Shown piece by piece: positions 51,681-61,088 of a stretch of DNA of 64,000 nt (position 1 is the stretch's first letter; each line of letters starts with the position of its first letter). The DNA lies in NCBI GenBank assembly GCA_005772855.1, contig SXIK01000166.1:1-64000 (forward strand), written 5' to 3'. Origin of the DNA: Planctomycetia bacterium (lineage in GTDB: Bacteria; Planctomycetota; UBA8108; SXIK01). Below the pieces are notes generated by a model. It worked only from the letters and a program-made list of their open reading frames with translations, searched no databases and had not been told where the DNA came from. The translations under genes and the position numbers were made by a program.

Positions 51681-53117
51681 ATGCGGATCCGATTCGATTT
51701 GGGCCAATCCTCCTACAGTAGGCACTTCCTGGGCGTCATCGAGGCTCTGGGGCGGAGGGGGCATGCCGTGGAGACGGAGGCCTTTTGGGACGACGAGGTC
51801 TTTTTGAGGAAGCCCATTGCCACGGCGGACCATCGCCAGATACTGATGCGCAAGGCCAAGGTCCGGGGCGGGTCTCTGGGTCTCCTCGGCTATTTCCTGC
51901 GGTGCGCCCGTGACCGCCTTCTCTACCGCCGGCCCGGCTTTGCGTCCGAATCCCTCGTTGCCCGCCGCATTTCCAATCATCTGACCATGGGTCTTGAGGG
52001 CGAAGACAACGTGTTGGGAATGCAACTGGCCCGCTTCATCGAGAGCCTTTCTTCGGAACAGGCCATGGCATTCGATGGTCTCTTGACGCGGATAGAGAAT
52101 CTTATTCCTCACGACCCTGGACTGGAGCAGGTTCTCTCACCGGAGCCGACCTCCCCGAAAAGATCGAAGAGCCCCTTTGGCTTCAGGGCTTCTCCTCCGG
52201 TGTCTTCCCGGCCAGATGTCTTGTGCATCACGCCCCTCGTGGTAACCCAGATCGGGCAGGCGGAGCTGGTGAAGGCGGCCAAAGCGCTCGGGATTCCGGT
52301 TGTCTTCCTGGCCAACAGCTGGGACAACCTGACCACCAAGGGGACGATTCATGTGAAGCCGGACTGGACCATTGTCTGGAACCAAGTCCAGGCTCGGGAG
52401 GCGGTCGATCTTCACGGTATTCCCGAGGAAAGTATCCTGGTGACCGGCGCGCCACGTTTCGACGACTTTTTTGCCCGCAGGCCGGCCCAGACCCGTGAGG
52501 AGTTCTTCCGAGCTCATCGACTGGATTCATCGCGGCCAGCCATCACTTACCTCGGCTCCTCCAATCTCATCAGCGCAGACGAGACGAGTTTCGTTCGGCA
52601 GTGGATTCAAACAGTGCGCGGTAGCTCCTGCCGTACGCTGTCGCAGGCAAACCTCATTCTGCGCCCGCATCCGAAGTTTCGGACCGGGTGGGAGGAGATC
52701 GGCTCCGAGGGCCAGGGAATCGCAGTGTGTGCCTCCGAAGGGCTCAATAACGATGATTTGCTCTACCACTGCCTGTACCACAGCCAAGCAGTCGTCGGGG
52801 TTAACACGAGCGCGGAGCTGGAGGCTGCAATTCTCCACAAGCCGGTCTTGACCATCAAGGACCCCTCCTTCGACTCAGGCCAAGAGGGCACCATCCATTT
52901 CCATTACCTGCTCAAGGCCCACGGCGGCTTTGTGGAAAAGGCAGAAGGCCTGGCCGAGCACGCGGACCAGCTTGCCAGGGTAGTGTCCGAGGGGGATGTG
53001 CCGGCGCGTAACCGCGAGTTTCTCGAGCGTTTCCTCCGGCCGGGGGGCCTGGAGCGTCCTGCGGCCGAGGTCACGGCGGACGCAATCTGTACCCTGTTGG
53101 AACGGAGCAAGAAATGA
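51681..53117 (+). CDS. Capsule/teichoic-type glycosyltransferase (GT-B fold)
   Basis: 478 residues from the ATG at 51681, with GGAG 7 bp upstream; the frame also opens at TTG 51639, overlapping the previous stop. The N-terminal half has a GHAVETE strand of a GT-B fold. The C-terminal half carries ILRPHPKF and GVNTSAELEAAILHKPVLTI, the pattern of CDP-glycerol glycerophosphotransferase/capsular polysaccharide synthesis enzymes. It is expected to be cytoplasmic or membrane-associated and to add a sugar or polyol phosphate during surface-polymer assembly. The acceptor is unknown. ATGA overlap with the following methyltransferase gene. Confidence 0.75.
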   Translation: MRIRFDLGQSSYSRHFLGVIEALGRRGHAVETEAFWDDEVFLRKPIATADHRQILMRKAKVRGGSLGLLGYFLRCARDRLLYRRPGFASESLVARRISNHLTMGLEGEDNVLGMQLARFIESLSSEQAMAFDGLLTRIENLIPHDPGLEQVLSPEPTSPKRSKSPFGFRASPPVSSRPDVLCITPLVVTQIGQAELVKAAKALGIPVVFLANSWDNLTTKGTIHVKPDWTIVWNQVQAREAVDLHGIPEESILVTGAPRFDDFFARRPAQTREEFFRAHRLDSSRPAITYLGSSNLISADETSFVRQWIQTVRGSSCRTLSQANLILRPHPKFRTGWEEIGSEGQGIAVCASEGLNNDDLLYHCLYHSQAVVGVNTSAELEAAILHKPVLTIKDPSFDSGQEGTIHFHYLLKAHGGFVEKAEGLAEHADQLARVVSEGDVPARNREFLERFLRPGGLERPAAEVTADAICTLLERSKK

Positions 53118-53893
53118 CCGTGGATTTCAAGGAAAGAATCTACAGGGACTACTACCGACTCCACATCTTGCCCCGGAAGGGTCCCTTGACACCGCAGCGG
53201 CTTGCCTCGTCGGCCAAGACCTTCGACTTCCACTTTGGTGAGTTCCTCCCCGTCGAGCGTGGAAGCCCGATCCTCGACGTGGGCTGCGGTAGCGGGGCAC
53301 TGGTCTGGTGGCTTCATTCGAAAGGCTATACCAAGGCAGCGGGCGTTGACCTTTCGCAGGACCAGATCGCGGCGGGCCAGGCCCTGAAAATCCCGCAACT
53401 CTACAACGAGGGGTTGGTTGAGCACCTGGCGCGTTGCGAAGAGCGTTACTCGCTTGTTTTTCTGCGCGACGTCATCGAGCACATTGAGCCGGCCAGCCTC
53501 CTGGACTTCCTGGACCTTGTCCGGTCCGCTCTCGCGCCCGGTGGCAAGCTCATCCTGCAGACGCCCAACGGTGCCTCGCCCACCTTCGGCAGGGTGCTCT
53601 ATGGGGATTTCTCTCACGAGCGGGCCTACACTTCGACGAGCCTTTCGCAGGTCTTGCTCCTCTCCGGGTTCGAGGGGGCAGTCTTCAAGCCATTCGAGCC
53701 TCGCCTTCCCAGATTCAGCTGGCGTACCATCGCCTCGCCTAGACGGTGGAAAGACCTGAAGCGGGCGCTGGCCTGGTCCCTGGTCAAGCGCTTTTACAGG
53801 TTCTTGCTCGAGGCGGAGGTGGGCAAGGGTGACTACATTGTGACGTACAACATCATTGCCTGCGCCACCAGGGGAGATGGGGAACGCCCCTAG
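53114..53893 (+). CDS. Class I SAM-dependent methyltransferase
   Basis: 259 residues, ATG overlapping the previous stop (ATGA at 53114-53117). Motif I ILDVGCGSGALVWWL lies at residues about 53-67, an acidic strand end GVDLS follows, then VFLRDVIEHIEP and LAPGGKLILQTPN, the full UbiE/bifunctional methyltransferase pattern. The N-terminal YRDYYRLHILPRK and the C-terminal GDYIVTYNIIACA are typical of sugar methyltransferases in O-antigen clusters. Predicted to methylate a sugar of the polymer made by the preceding glycosyltransferases. It is the last gene before a possible terminator. Confidence 0.9.
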   Translation: MTVDFKERIYRDYYRLHILPRKGPLTPQRLASSAKTFDFHFGEFLPVERGSPILDVGCGSGALVWWLHSKGYTKAAGVDLSQDQIAAGQALKIPQLYNEGLVEHLARCEERYSLVFLRDVIEHIEPASLLDFLDLVRSALAPGGKLILQTPNGASPTFGRVLYGDFSHERAYTSTSLSQVLLLSGFEGAVFKPFEPRLPRFSWRTIASPRRWKDLKRALAWSLVKRFYRFLLEAEVGKGDYIVTYNIIACATRGDGERP

Positions 53894-53899
53894 TATTCG

Positions 53900-53940
53900 G
53901 AGGCCTCGCCGGACGCCGCAAGGCCGAAAGCCTCTTTGTT
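53900..53940 (+). terminator. Weak possible terminator
   Basis: GAGGC (53900-53904) pairs with GCCTC (53930-53934), followed by TTTGTT. The loop is long with a secondary pairing (GGCC/GGCC). It begins 7 bp after the methyltransferase stop. Confidence 0.25.
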
Positions 53941-54037
53941 GCCATGTTTGGGAAGAAAGCATAAGATCGCAAGGTTGTGCGTGAGAAAACGTTGAGTGGC
54001 AGCAGCCTACTCTCAGGCTTGATTGGTTTTAACTCGA

Positions 54038-54931
54038 ATGTCGACACTCAGTGAGATGGGCAAGTCCCAAAAAGCCTCTGCCGTTTTGCCGGCCCCAGTG
54101 TTGACGCCATTGCCCAGAGAAGTACTCATTCAGCCCCCAAAGGGCTTCGCGCGCCTGGATTTTGCTGATCTTGTGCGGCACCGCGGCATACTGTGGAGAA
54201 GAAGCTCTCACAGGGTGCGGGTTCAGTACGATGACATGTTTCTGGGGTTGTTCTGGGCCGTCGCTCGTCCCCTGATCATGCTCGCTGTGCTCTGGGGTTT
54301 CCGCGGGCTGGCGGCGTCGAGTCTGGGCGTCAGCATTCCTTACCCCTTGTACGTTTACTCGGGACTCGTCGTTTGGTTTTACTTTACCGAGTCGACTCAG
54401 GCGATCGCCAAGAGCCTTCAGAAGGACGCTGGGCTCATCCAAAAAATTTATTTTCCCAGGCTTATCAGCCCGCTCTCCTCGCTTTTGGCCGAGACATACA
54501 ACCTTGGCTTGGCCTTTGTTCCTTTGTCCATCTTGATGTTAATTTTTGGAGTGCCGCCTTGCTGGTACGTGCTTCTCCTGCCCCTTTTGCTCCTGCAGAT
54601 CATGGTCTTCTCTCTGGGCCTTGGGCTTCTCTTCTCCTCCCTCATACTTTGGGGCAAGGACTGGGAGCGCATTTTGAAGTTTCTGCTCTACGTTGGCTTT
54701 TGGCTCTCGCCTGTTTTTTATTCGCCAACCATGATTCCGTCAAAGCTGGCGATCTTGTACTTCTCCAATCCCATGGGAGGATCCCTTCTGGCCATGCGGG
54801 CTGTGCTTTTCAGCGGCTTTGAGTTTCCCTGGTGGTCCTGGCTTTATTCTTCCGTGCTCTCGATTGTGCTTCTTTTTGCGGGTTTAATGCTTTTCCAGCG
54901 AACAGAGGCCTCCATCGCTGATCGGCTATGA
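54038..54931 (+). CDS. ABC-2 type polysaccharide export permease (Wzm-like)
   Basis: 297 residues from ATG 54038 (ATG 54056 possible). Six hydrophobic segments follow an amphipathic N-terminus. The signatures RVRVQYDDMFLGLFWAVARP, then YSGLVVWFYFTESTQ and GLIQKIYFPRLISPLSS, and the late GFWLSPVFYSPTMIP are those of O-antigen/teichoic-acid ABC exporters (Wzm, TagG). It forms the membrane channel with the ATPase encoded immediately downstream (ATGA overlap). It exports lipid-linked polysaccharide across the inner membrane. Confidence 0.95.
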   Translation: MSTLSEMGKSQKASAVLPAPVLTPLPREVLIQPPKGFARLDFADLVRHRGILWRRSSHRVRVQYDDMFLGLFWAVARPLIMLAVLWGFRGLAASSLGVSIPYPLYVYSGLVVWFYFTESTQAIAKSLQKDAGLIQKIYFPRLISPLSSLLAETYNLGLAFVPLSILMLIFGVPPCWYVLLLPLLLLQIMVFSLGLGLLFSSLILWGKDWERILKFLLYVGFWLSPVFYSPTMIPSKLAILYFSNPMGGSLLAMRAVLFSGFEFPWWSWLYSSVLSIVLLFAGLMLFQRTEASIADRL

Positions 54932-56361
54932 CCCCGCACACGGTACTTCAGTCCAATCCAGGTGGAGCGAGCCTTTCTCCGCCCTGCCCACGCCTCCTGG
55001 CCATCAGTGTCAAGGATCTCTGGAAGCGATATCGTATTGAGAAAGTCAGTGCGCAGGCGCCTCATGGCAAGGTTTTCTCGTTCTTGAAGAACCTTGTAAG
55101 CTCTAATGGGCTTGACCCCGGCGCTCAGTACTTTTGGGCCCTTGAATCCGTAAATTTTGAAATCGCCACAGGGGAACGAGTGGCCATTATTGGCCGAAAT
55201 GGCGCCGGCAAGTCGACCCTTCTCAAGATCCTCTCTCGCATCGTGCCTCCAACCCTGGGTGAAGCCAGGATCCGCGGACGCGTTGCCTCACTGCTAGAAG
55301 TTGGCGTCGGCTTTGACGGTAAATTGACTGGACGAGAGAACGTTTTTGTCAACGCCAGCTTGCACGGGTTGAGCAAGGCGGAGACGGCCGAGCGATACGA
55401 TCAGATCGTGGAATTTTCCGGAATCGATCGGAAATTCTTGGAAATGCGGATCAAACACTACTCGAGCGGGATGCGGATGCGATTGGCTTTCAGCGTGGTG
55501 GCGCATCTCGACTCCGACATCCTGATGTTGGACGAGGTACTTGCTGTTGGCGATGCTGCTTTTCAGGAAAAGTGCCTCGAGAGTGTTGAAGGACTCATTC
55601 GGCGCAAGCGCACTCTGCTATTTGTTTCACATAGCATGCCTGCAGTAACACGTTTTTGTGAACGGGCTATTTGGCTTGACCAGGGCCGAGTTGTAATGGA
55701 CGGCGACGCAAAGCAGGTGGCGCAGACCTACACTTCGCACATGGTTGGACCCAATTCCGTCGCGGGCTGGACTCGGGAGCAGGTCGAGCCATCCACGGCC
55801 TCCCTTGCGTCCACGGAGGGGGAAGAGCCTGCCCTGCAAGCAACAAGGTCGACGGTGGCGTCGGAGCCCGAGCTATTGCCGGACGGGACGATCAAGGAGC
55901 CCCCTTGCGCGGATCTGATTTCAGTGCGGCTCATGGCTGTTGATCATTCACCCGTTCAAGTCGTTACCGCCGACCAAACCATCGGCGTCGAGTTCATCTA
56001 TGAGGTACTCCAGCCCGGCAAAGTCGTTTTGCCAGCAGCCAAGTTTTTTAACGAAGAAGGCGTCCAGATCTTTTCAGCCGTCTATACGAATCCCGATTAC
56101 ATGCAGCAGCCCAAGGCAGTCGGCAAGTACCGCTCAGTACTCTGGTTGCCACCGCACCTTCTGAACACCGGGCGCCTTCAAGTGGGGGTCAATCTGACCA
56201 CGCCCACAGTTGCTGGCCTCCAGCGTCACGTGGTGATCGAGCGTGCATTCTCCTTCGAGGTTTTCGAGGTTCCACTTGGGCAGCCGTCAGCCAGAGGAAC
56301 TTACAAGAAGCTCCTGGGCGCGGTGCGTCCCCTGCTCGAGTGGGAGACGTCCGTCGAGTAG
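54928..56361 (+). CDS. ABC transporter ATP-binding protein with Wzt-type C-terminal domain
   Basis: 477 residues. Walker A GRNGAGKS at 89-96, signature motif YSSGMRMRL near 178, Walker B ILMLDEV near 198 and the switch His in FVSHS are all present. Residues about 310-465 are a beta-sandwich of the Wzt C-terminal type (SVRLMAV ... VEFIYEV ... LPAAKFFNEEGVQIF), which in Wzt recognises the chain-terminating group of the O-antigen. A 60-residue acidic linker precedes it. Start overlaps the permease stop (ATGA). A Wzt-type reader alongside several methyltransferases fits a polymer whose length is set by terminal methylation. Confidence 0.95.
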   Translation: MTPHTVLQSNPGGASLSPPCPRLLAISVKDLWKRYRIEKVSAQAPHGKVFSFLKNLVSSNGLDPGAQYFWALESVNFEIATGERVAIIGRNGAGKSTLLKILSRIVPPTLGEARIRGRVASLLEVGVGFDGKLTGRENVFVNASLHGLSKAETAERYDQIVEFSGIDRKFLEMRIKHYSSGMRMRLAFSVVAHLDSDILMLDEVLAVGDAAFQEKCLESVEGLIRRKRTLLFVSHSMPAVTRFCERAIWLDQGRVVMDGDAKQVAQTYTSHMVGPNSVAGWTREQVEPSTASLASTEGEEPALQATRSTVASEPELLPDGTIKEPPCADLISVRLMAVDHSPVQVVTADQTIGVEFIYEVLQPGKVVLPAAKFFNEEGVQIFSAVYTNPDYMQQPKAVGKYRSVLWLPPHLLNTGRLQVGVNLTTPTVAGLQRHVVIERAFSFEVFEVPLGQPSARGTYKKLLGAVRPLLEWETSVE

Positions 56362-56367
56362 TGGTTT

Positions 56368-57318
56368 TTACGCGATAGCCCCGGGCGTTTGATGAATTTC
56401 AGGCCCGAGGTCGCGCTTGGAGAGCTTGCCTTTTCGTCTCGACGCCACCGGGACCTGTTCTGGCGTCACAACCACTGTATCGTCCCCTCGTCGACGGTCG
56501 AAGAAGTAGTTGTACAGCGATCGATGAAGCTGGTGTTTTTCATACGGAACAAGACCTTCGCCGCACATTAATGCGAGTATCTCATTCGCCTCTGCGCTGA
56601 GGTCTTCATTAATTTCAATCAACACTCCGCGCAAGCCGGAGGAGCGCAAGATGCCTCTTGCCCCTTTCAGGATCTCGCACTCCAAGCCATCCACATCAAG
56701 CTTGAGAAGGTTGGGCTTCAAGGCTCCTGAGAGGTTGACAAAATCATCGAGCGAGAGGCCGATCATTTCAAGCTTCGCCGCAGGCTGGAATTCTGAGCCC
56801 GTGTAGTCTATGGATCGGCCGAAAGCATGGAGAGCTCCGCCGGCCTCCAAGTTCTGGTAGTAGAACCAGCTCAAGCCACTTCTGGCACAGACAGGCAGCA
56901 GGAGAGGCGTCACGCACTCCTGGCACTTGTTCAGGATCACGTTTCGGCAGAGCTGATAAAAGTTTTGGAAACTAGGTTCAAACGCATATACTTTTCCCTT
57001 GCAGGAGCTGACCTTTGCAGCCACGAGAGAATATGCGCCTATGTTTGCTCCGATATCATACAAGACATCTCCAGGGCGAAAACTGGACTCGAGCCACTTC
57101 ACTGTCATTGGCTCTTTTGCGCACGAACGCGAGCGTACTTCACGCTCCACTTTCGAGTCGGCCCAAAGCTTGATCGCGTGCGAATCATGGTCGAGCGAAT
57201 AAGCCTCTGAAACTTCTAGACGGATTGCTTCCCGCTCAGCAACGGAAAGCCTGCCGCCAAGACGCTTCAAACAGGCGAGTAAGAATCTTGCTGGCAGGCC
57301 GATTCTTGAGTGATCCAT
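56368..57318 (-). CDS. FkbM family methyltransferase
   Basis: 316 residues from the ATG at 57318 (TTG 57327 gives three more). Motif I DIGANIGAYSLVAAK and KVYAFEPS, then KLDVDGLECEILKGA and a late VLIEINEDL are the FkbM signature; members O-methylate sugars or polyketides. The C-terminal 40 residues are basic and low in complexity. It is convergent with the Wzt gene, only 6 bp between stops, and begins 10 bp after the TylF-like gene stop, with which it is co-directional. A sugar-methylating role in the polysaccharide cluster is inferred. Confidence 0.92.
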   Translation of the reverse strand: MDHSRIGLPARFLLACLKRLGGRLSVAEREAIRLEVSEAYSLDHDSHAIKLWADSKVEREVRSRSCAKEPMTVKWLESSFRPGDVLYDIGANIGAYSLVAAKVSSCKGKVYAFEPSFQNFYQLCRNVILNKCQECVTPLLLPVCARSGLSWFYYQNLEAGGALHAFGRSIDYTGSEFQPAAKLEMIGLSLDDFVNLSGALKPNLLKLDVDGLECEILKGARGILRSSGLRGVLIEINEDLSAEANEILALMCGEGLVPYEKHQLHRSLYNYFFDRRRGDDTVVVTPEQVPVASRRKGKLSKRDLGPEIHQTPGAIA

Positions 57319-57328
57319 GGGGTACAAC

Positions 57329-58996
57329 TCATGACAAGGTGGCGGTTGCTGTCCGGATTAACAAGCACTGTGCGGTTTGAGTATAAATTGCCGTGAGGGG
57401 CACCAGATTGTCTCGGAGCAACTGTTCCACAGCTTGGTGAACACCGGGGCAGGACTTCTTGTTGTAATCGTCCACGCAAATCATGCCGGCGACTGCAAGT
57501 CTTGGGGCAAAGAATTTGAGCGAGTAATACATCGGCTGAAACAGGTCGACGTCGAGATGCACAAAGTGGAACATTTCGTCTTTAAGCATTTCGGAGCAAT
57601 CCTGTATTCGGCTCTTGATCACGGAGACAAATGGGAACTCGGCGAGGAGTGAAACAACGTCGTCAAAGCTTGTCCTCGAAAATACGCCAGGCTCGTGAGT
57701 TCCCTCGGACCTGTCGGAAAAATCCAGGCTACTGTGTCCTTCAAATGTGTCCACGGAGTAGAACTTGGCCTTTCCATTGTGGAGCTTTTGCAATAAAGTA
57801 CACAGGAAATAGCTTGTCCCGCCACGGTAGACTCCAATCTCTGCAACGTTTAATACAGATTTGGGATAAGCTCTGCGCACATTTGAGAGTCCTTGGTAGA
57901 GGTTATAGAGCCGATCATAGTACAGAAAGCTCTTTCCCATCGAGACCACAGGTTCGGCAAGGTCTCGAAAACAGGCATCCTCTCGAATATCAGTGAGGAG
58001 GTGAAAGTTTCTGCCGAAGATGTCCGGAACAATGTGGCACGCGACGTCCGGGGAAACGTCCTTGCTCACCTCGAGGAACTTTTGAATTGCTTTGAGGATC
58101 TGCGTGGGGTCTTCATGCCGAAGAAATTGCAGAAACGGCAGAAGTGTCTTTTTCGTACTCTTGCACTTCAGCTGTTCGACTACGGAGGTCAGAATCTCCC
58201 AGGTTTCCGCGTTCACCTTGGAGGAGCTCTTGAGGAACTTCCAGAAGGCCGTGGAAGCCACTGCTTCCTGATCCAGAATCTTCATACACATCTGGACCCT
58301 CCGAAGCCTGTCCTGCATCGAGGACCGGCCCGTGAGGTCATTCGGAGCGTCGAGGGTGTCCAACGAGCTCGAAAGCAGCTTCAGGAGTTGATGGTCGAGA
58401 GGTTTCCCTGCTTCCAGGGCAGGGTGCTTTTTCCCCGCTGTATGAGGAGCCTGGGCAAGGGTAGCCAGGTGAACGGTGGCGATTTCGTTCAGCGCGGGCT
58501 CCAGTCGCTGCGCGATCGTGCAGAGGCGGCTCAACAGAAGGAAGGCCGTCTCGACTTGCTTTAACTGCTCAAAATGCAGGAACTCATTGGCGCGTTGCGG
58601 AAGGTCGGGCCCCGGGGGGGTAGAGATTCCTCCCGTCGCGTTCATTCCAGAGACGGTCCTGAGAAGGCCCTCGAGGTGGTTCGAAGCGGCCAGTCGGTTT
58701 CCAAGATCTCGAAAAGCAGCCTGTAAAGACGCGCATTCGGCCTCCGTGAGCATTGCACGGTCCTGAGTAGGAAAAGCTTCAACCCCATTCCAGAAGGCGG
58801 CAAGATGTTCGACGGCATCCTTGTCCTTCGGGTTGTTCAGAGCGCTCAGAAGACGATGCATCTTGGCGGCGTTTTCTCCCTGGCTGAAAGCCACCGAGGC
58901 TAGAGTTGCAATGAATTCGAGGCCGCTCTCGAGGCATCGTGCATGGAACCCAGGAGGATTGGGTTTGTCCTCGAGCGGCGAAGAGCTAGTGTCCAT
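57329..58996 (-). CDS. TylF/macrocin-type O-methyltransferase with long helical N-terminus
   Basis: 555 residues. Residues about 345-550 are a TylF-like class I methyltransferase: AEIGVYRGGTSYFLCTLL (SAM site), YSVDTFEGH, FHFVHLDVDLFQPMYYSLKF and MICVDDYN (metal/substrate residues). The N-terminal 330 residues are helical and charged, with repeated Leu-rich segments and no recognisable domain. Single-domain relatives have about 220-260 residues, so this is more than twice the usual length. The extension may tether the enzyme to a glycosyltransferase or to the membrane surface. The ATG at 58996 has no strong ribosome site. Confidence 0.85.
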   Translation of the reverse strand: MDTSSSPLEDKPNPPGFHARCLESGLEFIATLASVAFSQGENAAKMHRLLSALNNPKDKDAVEHLAAFWNGVEAFPTQDRAMLTEAECASLQAAFRDLGNRLAASNHLEGLLRTVSGMNATGGISTPPGPDLPQRANEFLHFEQLKQVETAFLLLSRLCTIAQRLEPALNEIATVHLATLAQAPHTAGKKHPALEAGKPLDHQLLKLLSSSLDTLDAPNDLTGRSSMQDRLRRVQMCMKILDQEAVASTAFWKFLKSSSKVNAETWEILTSVVEQLKCKSTKKTLLPFLQFLRHEDPTQILKAIQKFLEVSKDVSPDVACHIVPDIFGRNFHLLTDIREDACFRDLAEPVVSMGKSFLYYDRLYNLYQGLSNVRRAYPKSVLNVAEIGVYRGGTSYFLCTLLQKLHNGKAKFYSVDTFEGHSSLDFSDRSEGTHEPGVFSRTSFDDVVSLLAEFPFVSVIKSRIQDCSEMLKDEMFHFVHLDVDLFQPMYYSLKFFAPRLAVAGMICVDDYNKKSCPGVHQAVEQLLRDNLVPLTAIYTQTAQCLLIRTATATLS

Positions 58997-59700
58997 CTGT
59001 GTCTCCAGGCATGCTCTGCGCGGAACGGTGCTCTCCCTCGCTATGCAACATAAGTAATCTTGGTACTGTCTCGATGGCTGACCGGTTCGTATTATTCATC
59101 AGGCCCGTGGGACGTGACTATCAACAAAACCCGGACGCTTCAGGATCTCGTCTGGATGCAACTCAATCTCAGGACCGCTGCCGGGACGTTTTCGCTCGGC
59201 AAGAATCGTTGACTTTGTGGCTCGACAGAAGTCGCTTGCCAGGGGAGTGGAGGTCCGTGCCGTGGGAACGCCGTCTGCCGAGGCCGTGTCTTGACGAAAG
59301 CTTCGGATGGCCCAAGGGCTTTGAAAAGGAGTCTTGCCCCGGGTGGAGCTGCAGGGCCTGGCACGCTTTTGAGAGTCGACATTAAGAAAAACTCTAGCCC
59401 AGGCTCTTGAGCGATTCAAGAGGCGGCTCCTTGCTGCTCCGAGGGTCGATGCCAGTTCTTTTTACGCGCGAAGTGAATTTCGGCCTGATTGTGCGTGCCC
59501 CATGCGTCCGGTCCTTCAGCGTTTCGGTGTCTCGCGAGTATTGAACACCCGGCAAAGGGCCTCGCAGCTTCTTCTCCGAGGAGTCCGAAAAGCTGGCAGC
59601 TCTTGCCCCGCACCTCTCGGGGGCAATCCCTCACATTCCCTGGAAGGAGGCGGAAGGAGTTCGCCGCATGTCAGGAGGTGTGCAATCCCTCGTGAATCCA
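58997..59700. other. 700-bp stretch without recognisable gene
   Basis: Between the TylF-like gene and the MFS gene stop. Frames of up to about 130 codons overlap on both strands, but none has a good ribosome site with recognisable sequence. It may hold decayed coding material. The promoter of the leftward TylF/FkbM pair must lie at its left end. Confidence 0.5.
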
Positions 59701-60906
59701 TCAGGCCGATTTGTCGATGGGTTTGGCAGCAACACGCGTCAGGGCAATGGCCGCGATCAGGGCCAGTCCCGCGCCCCACACGAACGCCACTCGGGGCCCA
59801 GCCCACTGATAGAGCGCCCCAAAAATCAGACTGGACGGCAGCGCGGCGATGCCGATGGCGAAGTTGTACCAGCCATACGCCAACCCCCTGCGTTCGGTTC
59901 CGACAAGGTGCGCTACCAAAGCCTTCTCCGCAGGCTCAATCAACCCGCAGACGAGGCCGTAGCCCAGGAACAACGTCCAAACTTCCCAGACGCTTGTCGC
60001 CAACCCGAAGGTGAAGTAGAGGCCTGCAAATGTGAGCCAGCCCAGGAACAGAGCGGGCCGGGAACCGAATTGGTCCACTGCGCGGCCCAGAAAGAAGTTG
60101 CTCGTACTCTTGGCGATGTGGCAGGCGCACCACAGAAGTGGCAACATCGCCGCCGATACACCAAGCTCACCCGCTCGCACCAGCAGAAAGGCATCGCTGG
60201 AACTGCCGAGCGTAAATAGTACCAGCGCCACCAGGTAAACCTTGAAGCTACGGTCGAACGGCTTGAGTGTCAAACGCAAGCGTGCCTTGGGTGGCCGGCT
60301 GACAGGTTTCTCCTTCAGTCCGACGACCAGCAATGCCACGACCAGTAGACCCGGCACAGCAGCGAGGAGGAAGAGTGTTCGTAGTTCCTCCGGCCATAAC
60401 AAGAGGAAACCGGCTGCCAGGAGAGGGCCGATGGCAGCACCCAGATTGTCCATCGCCCTGTGGAATCCGAAGGCTCGGCCCCGGCTGGAATGCTCGGTGG
60501 AGTCGGCAATCAGTGCATCCCGTGGCGAGCTTCGAACCCCCTTGCCGATGCGATCCACGACCCGGATGGCGAAAAGCTGCCAGGAGGCGACGATCAGCCC
60601 GACCAGCGGACGAGCCAGGGCAGGGACGCAATAGCCGAAGACGATGAAGCCCTTTCGCCGTCCCGCTTGATCGGATTGGTCGCCGGACCATAGCTTCACC
60701 AAGCTGGCGACCGAATCGGCGATGCCCTCGATCACACCGAGGTAGAAGAGGTTCCCCCGCAGGACCGTGAGCAGGAATTGGGGCAGGAGCGGATAGATCA
60801 TTTCGCTGGCAGTGTCGTTGAGCAGACTCGCCATTCCCACGACTTTGACGTTGCGCGGAAGTGTCTTGTTGGGTGGGACACTGGCTGTAGTCATGGAGTC
60901 ATTCAC
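59701..60906 (-). CDS. Major facilitator superfamily transporter
   Basis: 401 residues from the GTG at 60906, preceded at ideal spacing by GGAGGTGG; ATG 60894 lies four codons later and is the alternative. Twelve hydrophobic segments. MFS loop motifs are visible: a SGDQSDQAGRRKGF-like motif A after helix 2, DRIGKGVRSSPRDALIADS after helix 4, and GRAVDQFGSRPALF in the second half. The RIGKGVRSSPRDALI signature marks a subgroup of uncharacterised drug/metabolite transporters. The substrate is unknown. It follows a small ORF (60930-61088) and a methyltransferase gene on the same strand. Confidence 0.93.
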   Translation of the reverse strand: MNDSMTTASVPPNKTLPRNVKVVGMASLLNDTASEMIYPLLPQFLLTVLRGNLFYLGVIEGIADSVASLVKLWSGDQSDQAGRRKGFIVFGYCVPALARPLVGLIVASWQLFAIRVVDRIGKGVRSSPRDALIADSTEHSSRGRAFGFHRAMDNLGAAIGPLLAAGFLLLWPEELRTLFLLAAVPGLLVVALLVVGLKEKPVSRPPKARLRLTLKPFDRSFKVYLVALVLFTLGSSSDAFLLVRAGELGVSAAMLPLLWCACHIAKSTSNFFLGRAVDQFGSRPALFLGWLTFAGLYFTFGLATSVWEVWTLFLGYGLVCGLIEPAEKALVAHLVGTERRGLAYGWYNFAIGIAALPSSLIFGALYQWAGPRVAFVWGAGLALIAAIALTRVAAKPIDKSA

Positions 60907-60929
60907 GACGATTCCACCTCCTTGCTTCT

Positions 60930-61088
60930 TCAACTCCCCCGGCAGCTTCCTGGCGAACTCCACCGGCCACGACGCAGCAAGTTGTACCAGGGGGCGACAA
61001 CGAAGTCCCGCTCGAGCAGGAGAGAGTCGGCGACTGTCTGCGCGTGCTTCCAGGTGAATGGGTGTCCGTCGGGGGCGAGGGGGTCCAT
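60930..61088 (-). CDS. Small hypothetical protein, 52 residues
   Basis: ATG at 61088 with GGAG 5 bp upstream opens MDPLAPDGHPFTWKHAQTVA and ends CRGS. Trp/His-rich with basic tail, no membrane helix. Its stop is 23 bp before the MFS GTG start. The MFS reading frame remains open upstream through part of this ORF in another frame, so the end of this protein could be altered by a frameshift. No family recognised. Confidence 0.4.
   Translation of the reverse strand: MDPLAPDGHPFTWKHAQTVADSLLLERDFVVAPWYNLLRRGRWSSPGSCRGS

Noticed and set aside
59099-59419. Leftward frame with a GVPTAR-like string suggesting a decayed ATP-grasp enzyme
   Set aside because: Only a few residues match and the surrounding frames give no supporting motif.
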